64,000 nucleotides of DNA from Oscillospiraceae bacterium (GCA_902790675.1 CADASU010000006.1:1-64000); one strand, 5' to 3'. Positions 37,483 to 47,327 are shown, numbered from the stretch's first letter. Notes: generated from the sequence alone by a model not told the origin. Numbers and translations: made by a program.

Positions 37483-38496
37483 TTAGTCCTTAACTTCATC
37501 GTCATACATAGCATTTAATTTTTTTCTAGCAAGCGCTATTCTGTCTTTATCACTTTGACTAGCCACAACCTCTCCATCAGATTTAATTTTGTTTTGAAGT
37601 TTCTTTTTCTTCTTTTTTCTGGTTTGCTCAAATTCCAAAATAGCCTGTTCTTTTAATTTTTGAATATTGTAAACTTTATTAAGAAATAAAACTTGACCTA
37701 TTTGAAATACATATCCTGTTATCCAATAAAGAGAAACACCCATAGGAGCAGTCAACGTAATCCAGAATGAAAAAATTGGCATAATAAACATAATAATTTT
37801 CATGCTTCCGCCACCAGGCATATCAGCTGAAGCACTGTTTGTTTTCATGCTTATAAGCATAACCAAAAAGCTCAAAACCAAAGCAACTATAGGAACAATT
37901 ATTGTTATTGAAGATAAACTAGCAACCTCACCCAAATTAAGACCAAGAAATTCTAAATTAAAGCTCTTTATCGAATTAACAACATCTTCTCCAAGCTCGC
38001 TATATTTAGAAGGATCTGCCACTAAGTCATTAATAACGTTAAGTTGTATTGCTGTAGACCCCGCAGTTCCAGTAGACTGTTTAAATATTTCAATAGCTTT
38101 TTCAATAACATCATTCCCCAAATGAACAATATATGTTAAAGGACGATATACAACATCTATCATTCCAAACAAAACTATCATTGGAATAAGCGCAGGCAAA
38201 CAACCTGCCGCCGGATTAATCTTGTGTTCCTTATATAGTTTTTGCATCTCTTCACTTTTTTTAGATGGATTTTTTGCATATTTTTTATTTAAATTCTGAA
38301 TGTATGGCTGAAAAGCACTCATTCTTGCACTAGACTGCTGTTGCTTAATAGCCATTGGAATTAAAACAAGCTTTAACAATATAGTAAAAATAACTATAGA
38401 CAAAGCATAATTTTGAACAATTTGATATATAAACCAAACTATATAACCAAGTGGCACTCCTATAATTTCACCAATGAAACCCATATTTTCCTCCAA
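37483..38496 (-). CDS. yidC: Membrane protein insertase YidC
   Basis: Inserts and folds membrane proteins, alone or with Sec. The 337-residue protein is the short Gram-positive type. It has about five membrane helices, the hydrophilic-groove Arg in the helix reading IFTILLKLVLIPMAIKQQQS (just after it, a charged cytoplasmic hairpin with KNPSKKSEEMQKLY) and a basic C-terminal tail (TRKKKKKKLQNKI). No lipobox is visible at the N-terminus, unlike SpoIIIJ. Between yidD and jag. Confidence 0.93.
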   Translation of the reverse strand: MEENMGFIGEIIGVPLGYIVWFIYQIVQNYALSIVIFTILLKLVLIPMAIKQQQSSARMSAFQPYIQNLNKKYAKNPSKKSEEMQKLYKEHKINPAAGCLPALIPMIVLFGMIDVVYRPLTYIVHLGNDVIEKAIEIFKQSTGTAGSTAIQLNVINDLVADPSKYSELGEDVVNSIKSFNLEFLGLNLGEVASLSSITIIVPIVALVLSFLVMLISMKTNSASADMPGGGSMKIIMFIMPIFSFWITLTAPMGVSLYWITGYVFQIGQVLFLNKVYNIQKLKEQAILEFEQTRKKKKKKLQNKIKSDGEVVASQSDKDRIALARKKLNAMYDDEVKD

Positions 38497-38623
38497 ATAA
38501 ACTCTTCAAATTCTAAAAAACAAATCAAATAAATAGTAATTAATTTAACACACAAATAAGATTATCATATTTTTCAAGCTTTTTCAACCACGTTTAGTGT
38601 TTTGACTGTATATTATAACCTGA

Positions 38624-38884
38624 TTAAACATCGAATTTATCTTTAATTTTTCGACAAGCTTTGGGCTTCAAAACGGGATCATATCCACCTTTAAAAAGCG
38701 GATTACATCTTAAAACCCTAAAAAGCCCCAAAACAGTCCCTTTAATAGGCCCATATATTTCTATAGAGTCGAGTGTATATCTAGAGCAGGTTGGATAATA
38801 TCTACATCTAGCTGGAAAAGCAGGAGATATATGTTTCATGTAAAACTTTATCAAAAACACCAATATTTTTCTAAGCACACACAT
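38624..38884 (-). CDS. yidD: Membrane protein insertion efficiency factor YidD
   Basis: Small membrane-associated helper of YidC. The 86-residue protein has the diagnostic YPTCSRYTLDSIEIYG and LFRVLRCNPLFKGGYDPV. Starts 27 bp after rnpA and 127 bp before yidC. Confidence 0.93.
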   Translation of the reverse strand: MCVLRKILVFLIKFYMKHISPAFPARCRYYPTCSRYTLDSIEIYGPIKGTVLGLFRVLRCNPLFKGGYDPVLKPKACRKIKDKFDV

Positions 38885-38911
38885 TCACCGCCTAACACTA
38901 AAAGCAAAAAC

Positions 38912-39247
38912 TCATTTTTTTCTCAAAAAATTTATATTTTTTTTAAGCTCTCTGTAAACCTTTTGCGTTTTAACTTGAGAGCAAGAATGCTTTGCAACAA
39001 CAACTATATCTAATCCTCTAAGATTTTCTTGTTTTTCCAGGTCAATATAAGCAGCTTTAATAATCCTTCGAACTCTGTTTCTAACAACAGCATTTCCAAC
39101 TTTTTTGCTAACAGTTATTCCTAAGCGTGCTTTTTTTAACCTGTTTTTAGTCAAATATACAACAATTAAAAAACTATTTTTATATTTTGCTCTGTAATAC
39201 ATACGTTTAAAATCGGTATTTCTGTTAATAGATACTGTGTATATCAT
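38912..39247 (-). CDS. rnpA: Ribonuclease P protein component
   Basis: Protein subunit of RNase P, needed for tRNA 5' maturation. 111 residues with the basic RNR motif VGNAVVRNRVRRIIKAAY. The RNA subunit gene (rnpB) is not in the window. Standard position between rpmH and yidD. Confidence 0.94.
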   Translation of the reverse strand: MIYTVSINRNTDFKRMYYRAKYKNSFLIVVYLTKNRLKKARLGITVSKKVGNAVVRNRVRRIIKAAYIDLEKQENLRGLDIVVVAKHSCSQVKTQKVYRELKKNINFLRKK

Positions 39248-39415
39248 AATTTTCCTTTTTTCACTATAACATTACAAATTAATTTTTATTATAAAATAAA
39301 GATAGCAACGAAAAAATGACTACATAAAAATAAACATGCAGCCATAATATTTTCTCAATATATAAGCTAATTTTACAGCCAACAGAACACCAAAAAGCAT
39401 AAAACCACTTTTTGA

Positions 39416-39550
39416 TTAATATGAAAGCCTTTTTCTGCCCTTCAAACGGCGCCTCGCCAAAACTTTGCGTCCGTTTCTAGTAGACATCCTCTTACGAAAT
39501 CCATGAACTTTTGATCTATGGCGCTTTTTAGGTTGAAATGTTCTTTTCAT
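39416..39550 (-). CDS. rpmH: 50S ribosomal protein L34
   Basis: 44 residues beginning [20 protein letters not shown], identical in layout to L34 everywhere. The ATG has GAAAGGGGGA upstream; the longer frame is leader. First gene of the long minus-strand run to noc. Confidence 0.97.
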   Translation of the reverse strand: MKRTFQPKKRHRSKVHGFRKRMSTRNGRKVLARRRLKGRKRLSY

Positions 39551-39667
39551 AGCAATATATCCCCCTTTCAATAAGTAAAAAAAAACACTAACATTTATCA
39601 TCATAAACATAATATGTTTAGGTGTAGCTTCAAAACATCAAAATAATTTCACACTACTCAGTTTATA

Positions 39668-39697
39668 ATTATATAGTATTTTAATATAAATTGTCAA
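39668..39697 (-). promoter_or_regulatory. Probable promoter for rpmH and downstream genes
   Basis: On the minus strand, TTGACA (39697-39692) and TATAAT (39673-39668) both match consensus with 18-bp spacing, about 120 bp before rpmH. Confidence 0.65.
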
Positions 39698-39743
39698 GTT
39701 TTTTATTTAACAACATATGTCCAACACCAAGCGAACAACTTGA

Positions 39744-39772
39744 TTGACGTTCTACTTATAATAATGTATAAT
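39744..39772 (+). promoter_or_regulatory. Probable promoter for argGH
   Basis: TTGACG at 39744-39749 and TATAAT at 39767-39772 with 17-bp spacing, 94 bp before argG. Divergent from the rpmH promoter. Confidence 0.7.
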
Positions 39773-39808
39773 TTCTAGTTGATACATATAATGAAGCCCA
39801 ATAAAAAA

Positions 39809-39817
39809 TTATCCACA
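39809..39817 (+). promoter_or_regulatory. Perfect DnaA box in the argG leader
   Basis: TTATCCACA, the exact consensus DnaA box, lies downstream of the argG promoter in the rpmH-argG gap. A single copy, so it may be either a remnant of an older origin position or a regulatory site. Confidence 0.6.
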
Positions 39818-39866
39818 ATCATTATATTTATAAGTTTTATAATATATCAAAATGGGGGAATTTACA

Positions 39867-41096
39867 ATGACAAAAGATATAAAAAAAGTAGTCCTTGCAT
39901 ATTCAGGAGGACTCGACACATCCGTCATTATCTCATGGCTTAAAGAAAACTATAACAACTGTGAAGTTATTGCTGTTTCTGGCGATGTAGGTCAGGGAAC
40001 AGAACTCGACGGCCTTGAAGAAAAAGCTCTAAAAACAGGAGCTTCAAAGCTTTATATTGAAGACCTTACAGAAGAATTTGTTCAAGACTACATTTTTCCC
40101 ACTGTACAAGCTGGCGCTGTTTATGAAAATCAATATCTTCTTGGAACATCATTTGCAAGACCTATAATTGCAAAAAGAATAGCAGAAATTGCAATAAAAG
40201 AAGGCGCAGACGCAATTTGCCACGGCTGTACTGGAAAAGGCAACGACCAAGTTAGATTTGAATTAGCCATTAAAGCTTTTGCGCCAGATATGAAAATAAT
40301 TGCTCCATGGAGAATTTGGGACATAAAATCAAGAGAAGACGAAATAAACTACGCTGAATCACACAATATTCCTCTAAAAATTAGCAGAGAAACCAACTAT
40401 TCTAAAGACAAAAACATTTGGCATCTTTCACACGAAGGACTAGATCTTGAAGATCCAGCGAATGAACCCAAATATGAAGATCCAAACTTCCTTGAAATGG
40501 GTGTTTCTCCTATGATGGCTCCAGATAAGCCAACTTATGTTACAATCCATTTTGAAAAAGGAGTTCCAACTGCCATCGACGGCGTAACTATGAACGGAAA
40601 GCAACTGGTTGAAAAACTCAATAAAATAGGCGGTGCAAACGGAATAGGAATTATAGATCTTGTGGAAAACAGGCTTGTTGGAATGAAATCAAGAGGCGTT
40701 TATGAAACTCCCGGCGGAACCATCATTTATAAGGCTCACGAAATACTTGAAACTATAACTCTAGATAAAGAAACTGCAAGAGTTAAGCAATATCTTAGCA
40801 TAAAGTTTGCTGACATAGTTTACAACGGTCAATGGTTCACTCCGCTACGTGAAGCCATGAGCGCATTCTTTACCGAAACCCAAAAAACAGTGACAGGTGA
40901 CGTTAAACTTAAATTATATAAAGGTAACATAATAAACGCTGGTGTCACTTCTCCCTATACACTATATGATGAAGAAGTTGCTACTTTTGATGAAGATAAT
41001 GTATATAATCAATCTGACTCAGCAGGATTTATAAACTTATTTGGTCTTCCAATTCAAGTAAAAGCAAAACTAGATAAAAAAAGAGAAAACAATTAA
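39867..41096 (+). CDS. argG: Argininosuccinate synthase
   Basis: Joins citrulline and aspartate with ATP, the penultimate step of arginine synthesis. ATG 39867 with GGGGGAATT upstream gives 409 residues. The ATP-binding [29 protein letters not shown] and [10 protein letters not shown] motifs are intact. First of two arginine genes lying between rpmH and dnaA. Citrulline supply is not encoded in the window. Confidence 0.97.
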   Translation: MTKDIKKVVLAYSGGLDTSVIISWLKENYNNCEVIAVSGDVGQGTELDGLEEKALKTGASKLYIEDLTEEFVQDYIFPTVQAGAVYENQYLLGTSFARPIIAKRIAEIAIKEGADAICHGCTGKGNDQVRFELAIKAFAPDMKIIAPWRIWDIKSREDEINYAESHNIPLKISRETNYSKDKNIWHLSHEGLDLEDPANEPKYEDPNFLEMGVSPMMAPDKPTYVTIHFEKGVPTAIDGVTMNGKQLVEKLNKIGGANGIGIIDLVENRLVGMKSRGVYETPGGTIIYKAHEILETITLDKETARVKQYLSIKFADIVYNGQWFTPLREAMSAFFTETQKTVTGDVKLKLYKGNIINAGVTSPYTLYDEEVATFDEDNVYNQSDSAGFINLFGLPIQVKAKLDKKRENN

Positions 41097-41140
41097 AATT
41101 ATCTTTTAAAATTTAATTATAAGCAAAGGTGGATATACAA

Positions 41141-42526
41141 ATGAGTCAAAAAATGTGGGCAGGCAGATTCACAAAAGAAATTGACGAAAGAGTTAACGAT
41201 TTTAACTCATCAATAAAATTTGACGCAAGAATGTATAAGCAAGATATAATCGGTTCAATAGCACATGCAACAATGCTTGGTGAATGTAATATTATTGAAA
41301 AAACCGAAAGCGAAAGCATTGTTAAAGGTTTAACTGAAATATTAAACGATATAGAAAGCGGCAAACTAAAATTTGATCCTAATGCCGAAGACATTCATAT
41401 GTTTGTTGAAGCAGAATTAACAAAAAGACTTGGCAACACGGGCAAAAGATTACATACCGCGAGGTCAAGAAACGATCAAGTAGCTCTAGATATCAGAATG
41501 ACTTTAAAAGATGAAACAACTGAAATTATGGCATTACTAAAAAAACTAACTCAAACGGTAACTAATATAGCAAAAAAACATACTAATACAGTAATGCCTA
41601 GCTACACACATTTGCAAAGGGCACAACCCATAACTTTCGCACACCACCTTATGGCATATGCCAATATGTTTTTGAGAGACCTAGAAAGGTTGAAAAACGC
41701 TTACGATAGAACTGACAAAATGCCACTAGGCAGCTGTGCTTTAGCTGGAACAACCTATCCTATAAACAGACAAAGAGTATGTGATCTTCTTGGCTTTTCA
41801 GAAATAACTCAAAATTCTCTAGATGGAGTTTCTGATAGAGATTTTTTAATTGAACTTTGTTCAGCACTGTCAATACTTATGATGCACCTTTCAAGATTTT
41901 CAGAAGAAATTATTCTTTGGTGTTCATGGGAATTTAAATTTATTGAGCTAGATGATTCTTACGCAACAGGTTCATCAATCATGCCACAAAAAAAGAACCC
42001 AGATGTAACAGAGTTAATCAGAGGAAAAACAGGTAGAGTCTATGGCGATCTTATGACATTATTAACAATGATGAAAGGAACCCCTCTTGCATACAACAAA
42101 GATATGCAAGAAGATAAAGAAGCAATATTCGACGCAATCGACACTGTAAAGCTTTGTCTTATAACTTTTAATCCTATGCTTGCAACAATGAAAGTTTCTG
42201 AAAAAAACATGAGAGCTGCTGCAGCAAAAGGTTTTATTAACGCTACAGACTGTGCAGACTATCTGGTTAAAAAAGGTATGCCTTTTAGAGACGCATATAA
42301 AATAACAGGAACGCTAGTGCATACTTGCATAGAAAAAGGATGCACGCTAGAAACGCTTGCCCTTGAAGAATATAAAAAGCTAAGTGATATATTTGACATA
42401 GATATTTATGATCACATAAGCCTTGATGCATGCGTTATGCAAAGAAAAAGCGAGGGCGGTCCAGCGCCATATTGTGTAAAAAATCAAATAGCCTATATTG
42501 AAAAAAACATCAATAATATTTGCTAG
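41141..42526 (+). CDS. argH: Argininosuccinate lyase
   Basis: Splits argininosuccinate into arginine and fumarate. ATG 41141 with AAAGGTGG upstream gives 461 residues. Family signatures are complete: KMWAGRFTKE at the start, HTARSRNDQVALD, THLQRAQPITFAHH and GSSIMPQKKNPD with the catalytic serine loop. Co-transcribed with argG, 44 bp apart. Confidence 0.97.
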   Translation: MSQKMWAGRFTKEIDERVNDFNSSIKFDARMYKQDIIGSIAHATMLGECNIIEKTESESIVKGLTEILNDIESGKLKFDPNAEDIHMFVEAELTKRLGNTGKRLHTARSRNDQVALDIRMTLKDETTEIMALLKKLTQTVTNIAKKHTNTVMPSYTHLQRAQPITFAHHLMAYANMFLRDLERLKNAYDRTDKMPLGSCALAGTTYPINRQRVCDLLGFSEITQNSLDGVSDRDFLIELCSALSILMMHLSRFSEEIILWCSWEFKFIELDDSYATGSSIMPQKKNPDVTELIRGKTGRVYGDLMTLLTMMKGTPLAYNKDMQEDKEAIFDAIDTVKLCLITFNPMLATMKVSEKNMRAAAAKGFINATDCADYLVKKGMPFRDAYKITGTLVHTCIEKGCTLETLALEEYKKLSDIFDIDIYDHISLDACVMQRKSEGGPAPYCVKNQIAYIEKNINNIC

Positions 42527-42695
42527 ACAAAAACATATTTTAATATCAAAAATTCTCATATAATTACATTTGTTTTTGCTATAAAAATGAAATAATTTAG
42601 CTAATATTTTTACCGATACAATTAGAAAAAACAAATTATAAGCCAGCTCTGCACTGACGCTGATACATACCCAAATATCCAAAAAATTTGCAACT

Positions 42696-42704
42696 TTATT
42701 CACA
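42696..42704 (+). promoter_or_regulatory. DnaA box upstream of dnaA
   Basis: TTATTCACA fits the relaxed consensus TTATNCACA and lies 54 bp before the dnaA promoter, where it could mediate autoregulation. The rest of the 301-bp argH-dnaA gap is AT-rich with no gene seen. Confidence 0.55.
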
Positions 42705-42757
42705 GAAAATTAAAAATTTCACCTTTAGCAAATCTAAAAAATACCACCTAATTGTAG

Positions 42758-42786
42758 TTGAAAAAAGTTAAAAAACCTGATACAAT
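42758..42786 (+). promoter_or_regulatory. Probable dnaA promoter
   Basis: TTGAAA at 42758-42763 and TACAAT at 42781-42786 with 17-bp spacing, 41 bp before the dnaA start; GGGAGG follows. Confidence 0.65.
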
Positions 42787-42827
42787 GTACAAGCGTATTG
42801 TAAAAAAGGGAGGATGTAATAAAAAAT

Positions 42828-44183
42828 ATGACAAATTTTGCTAGTGTTGTCGACGTTGTTAAGTCGAGCCTTGAGAGTGAATTGTCCCCAACAGCATATA
42901 ATTTATGGATTGCTCCGCTAAAAGCAATTGAACTGAGAGATTCTGACGTTGTCCTTTCTTTAAATAATGATTTTCAAAAAGACATTATAATGACTAAATA
43001 CAGCCATATGCTATGTAAGGGATTTAAAGACATTTTAGGATTCGATGTTAAAATAACAATAGTTGTAGAAGAAAATGAAGAAGATAATAGCTCTAAAACC
43101 TCCAGTAAACCTAGTGAACCGCCGCAAAGTAGCCCTTCTCAAATTTTAGATAACATTTATAATAACGGCGAATATCAATATACATTTGATACATTTATTG
43201 TAGGTAGCACAAATACTTTTGCATATGCAGCATGTAAAGCTGTTGCTCAAAATCAAACTGGAGCATATAACCCTTTGTTTATATATGGTCCTAGTGGAAT
43301 GGGAAAAACCCATCTTCTGCTTGCAATAAACCATGAAGTCAAAAAAAATAATCCTGCTTTAAATATAGTCTATATAAACGGCGAAGCATTCACAAATGAG
43401 TTTATTACTGCAATTGAACAGGAAACAACAAGAGAATTTCACGAAAAATACAGGAATGTAGACTATCTGTTAATGGACGATATACAATTTTTAGCAGGAA
43501 AAACTCAAACACAGGAAGAATTTTTCTATACATTTAATGAATTACACCAAGTAGGAAAACAAATAGTTCTAACATCAGACCGCCCTCCGAAGGAAATAAA
43601 AACATTGGAAGACAGGCTACGAACCAGATTTGAATGGGGGCTGTTGGCAGACATAGCTCCTTCTGATTTTGAAACACGAGTTGCTATAATAAGAAGAAAA
43701 GCTCAACTATTACATATTGAAGTTCCAGATGATGTTGTAAAATATATAGCAAAAAATTTAAAGAACAATATCAGACAATTAGAAGGCGCTGTTAAAAAAA
43801 TGAAAGCATATAAACTTCTTGCCAATTCATCCCCTTCTATTAATATGGCCCATTCAATAATTCAAGACATATTAAACGATAATCAACCAACACCAGTTAC
43901 TATTGAAAAAATTATAGGCGAAGTTGGTAGAACATTTAATGTATCTGAAAAAGATATAAGATCAACCAAGCGCCAGTCTCAAATAGCAAAGGCTCGTCAT
44001 ATTGCGATTTTTGTTGTTCGTGAAATTACTCAGGCTCCCTATGAAGAAATAGGAAAAGAATTTTCTAATAGAGACCATTCAACAATTACATATTCATTAA
44101 AACAAGTAGAAAACATGATGAAAAAAGACGCTAAGCAAAAAGAAATTATAGAAGACATTATTAAAAATATTAGGGATCAATAG
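42828..44183 (+). CDS. dnaA: Chromosomal replication initiator DnaA
   Basis: AAA+ ATPase that opens oriC. The 451-residue protein has the N-terminal DnaB/self-interaction domain (about 1-75), a short linker, the AAA+ domain with Walker A GPSGMGKTHLL and Walker B LLMDDIQFL, and the C-terminal DNA-binding domain. The DnaA-box recognition motif reads NRDHSTITYSLKQV, where DHTTVLHA is usual: Asp, His and Thr are kept but the second Thr is Ser and the Val/His positions differ. This could matter for box specificity in light of the variant 9-mers downstream. Confidence 0.97.
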   Translation: MTNFASVVDVVKSSLESELSPTAYNLWIAPLKAIELRDSDVVLSLNNDFQKDIIMTKYSHMLCKGFKDILGFDVKITIVVEENEEDNSSKTSSKPSEPPQSSPSQILDNIYNNGEYQYTFDTFIVGSTNTFAYAACKAVAQNQTGAYNPLFIYGPSGMGKTHLLLAINHEVKKNNPALNIVYINGEAFTNEFITAIEQETTREFHEKYRNVDYLLMDDIQFLAGKTQTQEEFFYTFNELHQVGKQIVLTSDRPPKEIKTLEDRLRTRFEWGLLADIAPSDFETRVAIIRRKAQLLHIEVPDDVVKYIAKNLKNNIRQLEGAVKKMKAYKLLANSSPSINMAHSIIQDILNDNQPTPVTIEKIIGEVGRTFNVSEKDIRSTKRQSQIAKARHIAIFVVREITQAPYEEIGKEFSNRDHSTITYSLKQVENMMKKDAKQKEIIEDIIKNIRDQ

Positions 44184-44601
44184 CCCTTTTATTTTTTGAC
44201 AAATTTACTTTTCAACATAGTTTTTACACTTCAATAAAATATATTTTTAGCCGGTAAATTTAAGTTTTCAACTATTAGTTTTTAAAATGTTAATAACATA
44301 ATTTGTTAAAAAATTTTAAAAACTAATTTTTATTTTAACTTTTTCTGGTTTTCAACCAAAGTTTTCAACATTCTTAACAAAGTTTTCAACATGCCGTTGA
44401 AAAAACTTTTTATTTAACATTATCAACAACTTTTTAATAGCTAAGCGTTAAAAAATTAACTCCAAAAAACGCCAGCCATATCGCGTTTTTTGAGTTTATA
44501 TGGTTTTCAACAGCCCCTACTATAACTACTAAAAAATATTACATTTACTTATCAATTATTTATATAAACAATTAATGTTAAAAAGATAGGAGAGATATTA
44601 A
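44184..44601. other. Putative replication origin (oriC), dnaA-dnaN intergenic region
   Basis: A 418-bp non-coding, very AT-rich gap. It holds a cluster of DnaA-box-like 9-mers of the form TTTTCAAC(N) or TTATCAACA: 44209-44217, 44265-44273, 44349-44357, 44362-44370, 44383-44391, 44395-44403 (inverted), 44420-44428 and 44504-44512. They differ from the classical TTATCCACA mainly at position 6 (A for C). AT-rich stretches between them could be the unwinding element. By eye, base asymmetry of the plus strand turns from C/A-rich to G/T-rich across this interval, and gene orientation on the two sides fits an origin here. Confidence 0.65.
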
Positions 44602-45714
44602 GTGCACTTTTCTTGTTCACTAAATAGTTTAAGCGAAATGGTTAATAACGTCTCATTAGCAATATCCCCAAAAACAAATACAATACCAGCTTTAGAAGGT
44701 ATATTATTAGAAAGCATATCTGAAAGTCAACTAAAATTAACAGGATATGATTTAGACATTGGAATAATAGGCTCTTTGCAAGTTGATATTCAAAGAGAAG
44801 GCGCAATTATTTTAAATGCTCAGCTTTTGAGAGAAATTTTAAGAAAAATGGCAGGACCCGTTGTAAATTTTTCTGTAGACGATAAATTTATAACAGTAAT
44901 TAGTGACAACGAAACAGAATATAAAATCATAGGAATAGACCCTAAAGACTATCCAACAATACCTCAAATTGGTGCTAATCAAACACTAACAATAAAAGAT
45001 AATATCCTAAAGACAATGATTTCTCAGACTTTGTTTGCAGTTTCTCAAAATCCAACACAAAATCCAATACTATGTGGATCTATGTTTAAAATTGAAAATG
45101 GATATTTAAGTATAGTGTCTGTAGATGGATATAGAGTCGCGCTCAGTAAGCGAAAAATAGAAACAACTCTTTCTAATATAAATTTTGTGATTCCTAGTAA
45201 AACATTAAATGAAATATGTAAGCTTCTAAAAGAGGAAGACGAAATGGAAACAACAATTGAAATTAGTCAGAGTCATGTGCTATTTAAAATTGGCGGGTAT
45301 TTCATTATTACAAGATTATTGGAGGGCTCTTTTATAGACTATGAAGCAGCTATTCCTAAGAAAAGTTCAACAGCCGTTGTAACCGACCCTAAAGAAATTG
45401 CACAAAGAATAGAACGTGTATCAATAATGGTTACTAATAGAATAAGTGTTGTTATGAAAGTTGAATCTGATAAAATTTTACTGCAGTGTGAAAGTACATT
45501 AGGACAAGCTAATGATATGCTAACAGTTCAAATGACAGGAGAACCAATTGAAAAAATAGCATTTAATAATAGATATATGTTAGAGGCTTTAAAGCATGCT
45601 GAATGTGAAAAAATTAAAATTAATATGGATGGACCTGTTATGCCAATAAAAATAGAGCCAGTAGATAGTGATGAGTTTTTATATTTGGTTTTGCCAGTAA
45701 GGCTAAAAGCATAG
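44602..45714 (+). CDS. dnaN: DNA polymerase III beta clamp
   Basis: Sliding clamp of the replicase. The 370-residue protein has three clamp domains and ends LYLVLPVRLKA, matching the conserved clamp C-terminus (VLMPMRL in other species). The start is a GTG with AGGAGAGATATTAA upstream. Separated from dnaA by the origin-like region and probably with its own promoter there. Confidence 0.96.
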   Translation: MHFSCSLNSLSEMVNNVSLAISPKTNTIPALEGILLESISESQLKLTGYDLDIGIIGSLQVDIQREGAIILNAQLLREILRKMAGPVVNFSVDDKFITVISDNETEYKIIGIDPKDYPTIPQIGANQTLTIKDNILKTMISQTLFAVSQNPTQNPILCGSMFKIENGYLSIVSVDGYRVALSKRKIETTLSNINFVIPSKTLNEICKLLKEEDEMETTIEISQSHVLFKIGGYFIITRLLEGSFIDYEAAIPKKSSTAVVTDPKEIAQRIERVSIMVTNRISVVMKVESDKILLQCESTLGQANDMLTVQMTGEPIEKIAFNNRYMLEALKHAECEKIKINMDGPVMPIKIEPVDSDEFLYLVLPVRLKA

Positions 45715-45759
45715 GTAAAATAATGTTGGCTATATATGTTTAAGGATGTGTGTGATATT

Positions 45760-45978
45760 TTGAAAGAGATACATATAAATACGCAGTATATTAAATTGGG
45801 AGATTTTTTGAAATTAGCTTCAATTTGTTCATCTGGAGGAGAAGCTAAAGTTAGAATAGCAAGTGGAGAGATTTTGGTTAACAATGAAGTATGCACAATG
45901 AGAGGAAAAAAGTTAAGAAATAAAGACACAGTTACCGCCTGTGGTATGGAGTATATAATAAAAAATGAAACTAATTGA
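45760..45978 (+). CDS. yaaA: S4-domain RNA-binding protein YaaA
   Basis: A small S4-domain protein found between dnaN and recF in Firmicutes, linked to ribosome assembly. Family members begin at K-E-I-x-I-N-T, so a TTG at 45760 (AAGGATG upstream) fits best and gives 72 residues; an ATG at 45736 would add eight. S4 core: IKLGDFLKLASICSSGGEAK and EILVNNEVCTMRGKKLR. Overlaps recF by 14 bp. Confidence 0.85.
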   Translation: MKEIHINTQYIKLGDFLKLASICSSGGEAKVRIASGEILVNNEVCTMRGKKLRNKDTVTACGMEYIIKNETN

Positions 45979-47068
45979 ATGCTTAATTGATGGATATAAA
46001 AATTTAAAACAAGTAGAAATATATCCATGCGGTGAAATAAATGTAATATATGGAGCAAATGCTCAGGGAAAAACAAACTTAATTGAAGCCATAAGCTTGT
46101 TTTCTGGCAGGGACCGTCTTCGAAGAAAAGACTCGAGCAGCATTGCCTTTGATAGAGACTTTTGCAATATGCAAATAAAGTTTAATGATGGAGAGCGAGA
46201 CCAAGTTGCTAAGGCAGCGCTGTCAAGCAAAAGCAAATTTTCTTTAAATAGTGTTCCGTTGAAAAGAATATCTGAATTTTGTGGATGCTTTAATACGGTT
46301 TTTTTTGCTCCTGCCCATATTTCAATAGTTCAAAATGACCCTAAAGCGAGAAGAAAATTTATTGATGATGCTATAACGCAAATTAAGCCAGAATATGCTA
46401 AATATTGCAGACAATATGAGAGAATATTAAGGCAAAGAAACATTCTTTTAAAAAAGAACAATAAAGTCAGCAGTAGCACAATTGAAATATGGAATGTTCA
46501 GATGGCTAGGATTGGAACAATAATAACAATGATGAGACAAGACTATATTGATAAAATTGCGCCAATTTTAGCAGATATATATTCAGGAATTTCTCTGGGT
46601 AAAGAAAACCTGGAAATATACTATATGTCAACTGTTTTTGATAGAAAATTACAGAATATTTATAGTGAAGATGATGTTAAAGAATATGTAAAAATTTTAG
46701 AGAAAAATGAAAAGTCTGACTTTGAAATGGGATTTACTAAATTTGGCGTGCATAGAGACGATTTTATGCTAAAGATAAATGGACTGAGTGTTAGAGAATA
46801 TGGCTCTCAGGGGCAGCAAAGATCCTGCATAATAGCGCTAAAACTGTCTGAAGCGAGGCTTTTAAAGTTGATAAAGGGAACAAATCCTGTTGTCTTGTTA
46901 GACGATGTTATGAGCGAGTTGGACGTTAACAGACAATCATATATTTTAAACCATGTTAAAGGGAGTCAGGTGTTTATTACTTGTTGCGATATATCTAATA
47001 CTTTAAGTTTAAAAGACGGACAAATATACCATATGCAAAATGGTGAAATAAAGCTAATGAAAAAATAG
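45965..47068 (+). CDS. recF: DNA replication and repair protein RecF
   Basis: SMC-like ATPase that helps load RecA at gaps with RecO and RecR. The 367-residue protein has Walker A GANAQGKTNLIEAI, the ABC signature YGSQGQQRSCIIALKL, and Walker B VVLLDDVMSELD. Its start lies inside yaaA, indicating coupled translation. Confidence 0.95.
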   Translation: MKLIECLIDGYKNLKQVEIYPCGEINVIYGANAQGKTNLIEAISLFSGRDRLRRKDSSSIAFDRDFCNMQIKFNDGERDQVAKAALSSKSKFSLNSVPLKRISEFCGCFNTVFFAPAHISIVQNDPKARRKFIDDAITQIKPEYAKYCRQYERILRQRNILLKKNNKVSSSTIEIWNVQMARIGTIITMMRQDYIDKIAPILADIYSGISLGKENLEIYYMSTVFDRKLQNIYSEDDVKEYVKILEKNEKSDFEMGFTKFGVHRDDFMLKINGLSVREYGSQGQQRSCIIALKLSEARLLKLIKGTNPVVLLDDVMSELDVNRQSYILNHVKGSQVFITCCDISNTLSLKDGQIYHMQNGEIKLMKK

Positions 47069-47081
47069 ACAGGGGGAAATA

Positions 47082-47327
47082 GTGTATTACGACATAGGAG
47101 ACTTTATGGCAATAAATTCTAAAGAATTGATTGGTGTTTTTGACGTTGATGCTACAACTGTTTCTAAAAAAACAAGAGAATATTTAAGTGCGTGCGAAAA
47201 GCAAGGCAAGCTAAAAAATATATCGAATGATAATATACCGCTGTCGTTTATTGTGTCGAAAAAAGAAACATATTTTAGCTCAATTTCTGCAAAGACAATG
47301 TATTTAAAAGCCTGCAAGAGCGACTGA
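47082..47327 (+). CDS. remB: RemB/YaaB-like DUF370 protein
   Basis: Small conserved protein between recF and gyrB in many Firmicutes; the B. subtilis member affects biofilm matrix genes. The 81-residue protein starts at GTG after AGGGGGAAATA. It has IGVFDVDATTVSKKTREYL and PLSFIVSKKETYFSSIS, typical of the family (F-D-x-D-x-x-T-x-S, S-x-x-S-x-x-T-L). 14 bp after recF. Confidence 0.85.
   Translation: MYYDIGDFMAINSKELIGVFDVDATTVSKKTREYLSACEKQGKLKNISNDNIPLSFIVSKKETYFSSISAKTMYLKACKSD

Noticed and set aside
38828..38843. Third parS-like sequence TGTTTCATGTAAAACT inside yidD
   Set aside because: Three mismatches to parS, including in the central CACGTG, and it lies in coding sequence.
42527..42827. 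Origin of replication placed upstream of dnaA
   Set aside because: Only one relaxed DnaA box is present there, against eight clustered variants downstream of dnaA. It may still be the second half of a bipartite origin.
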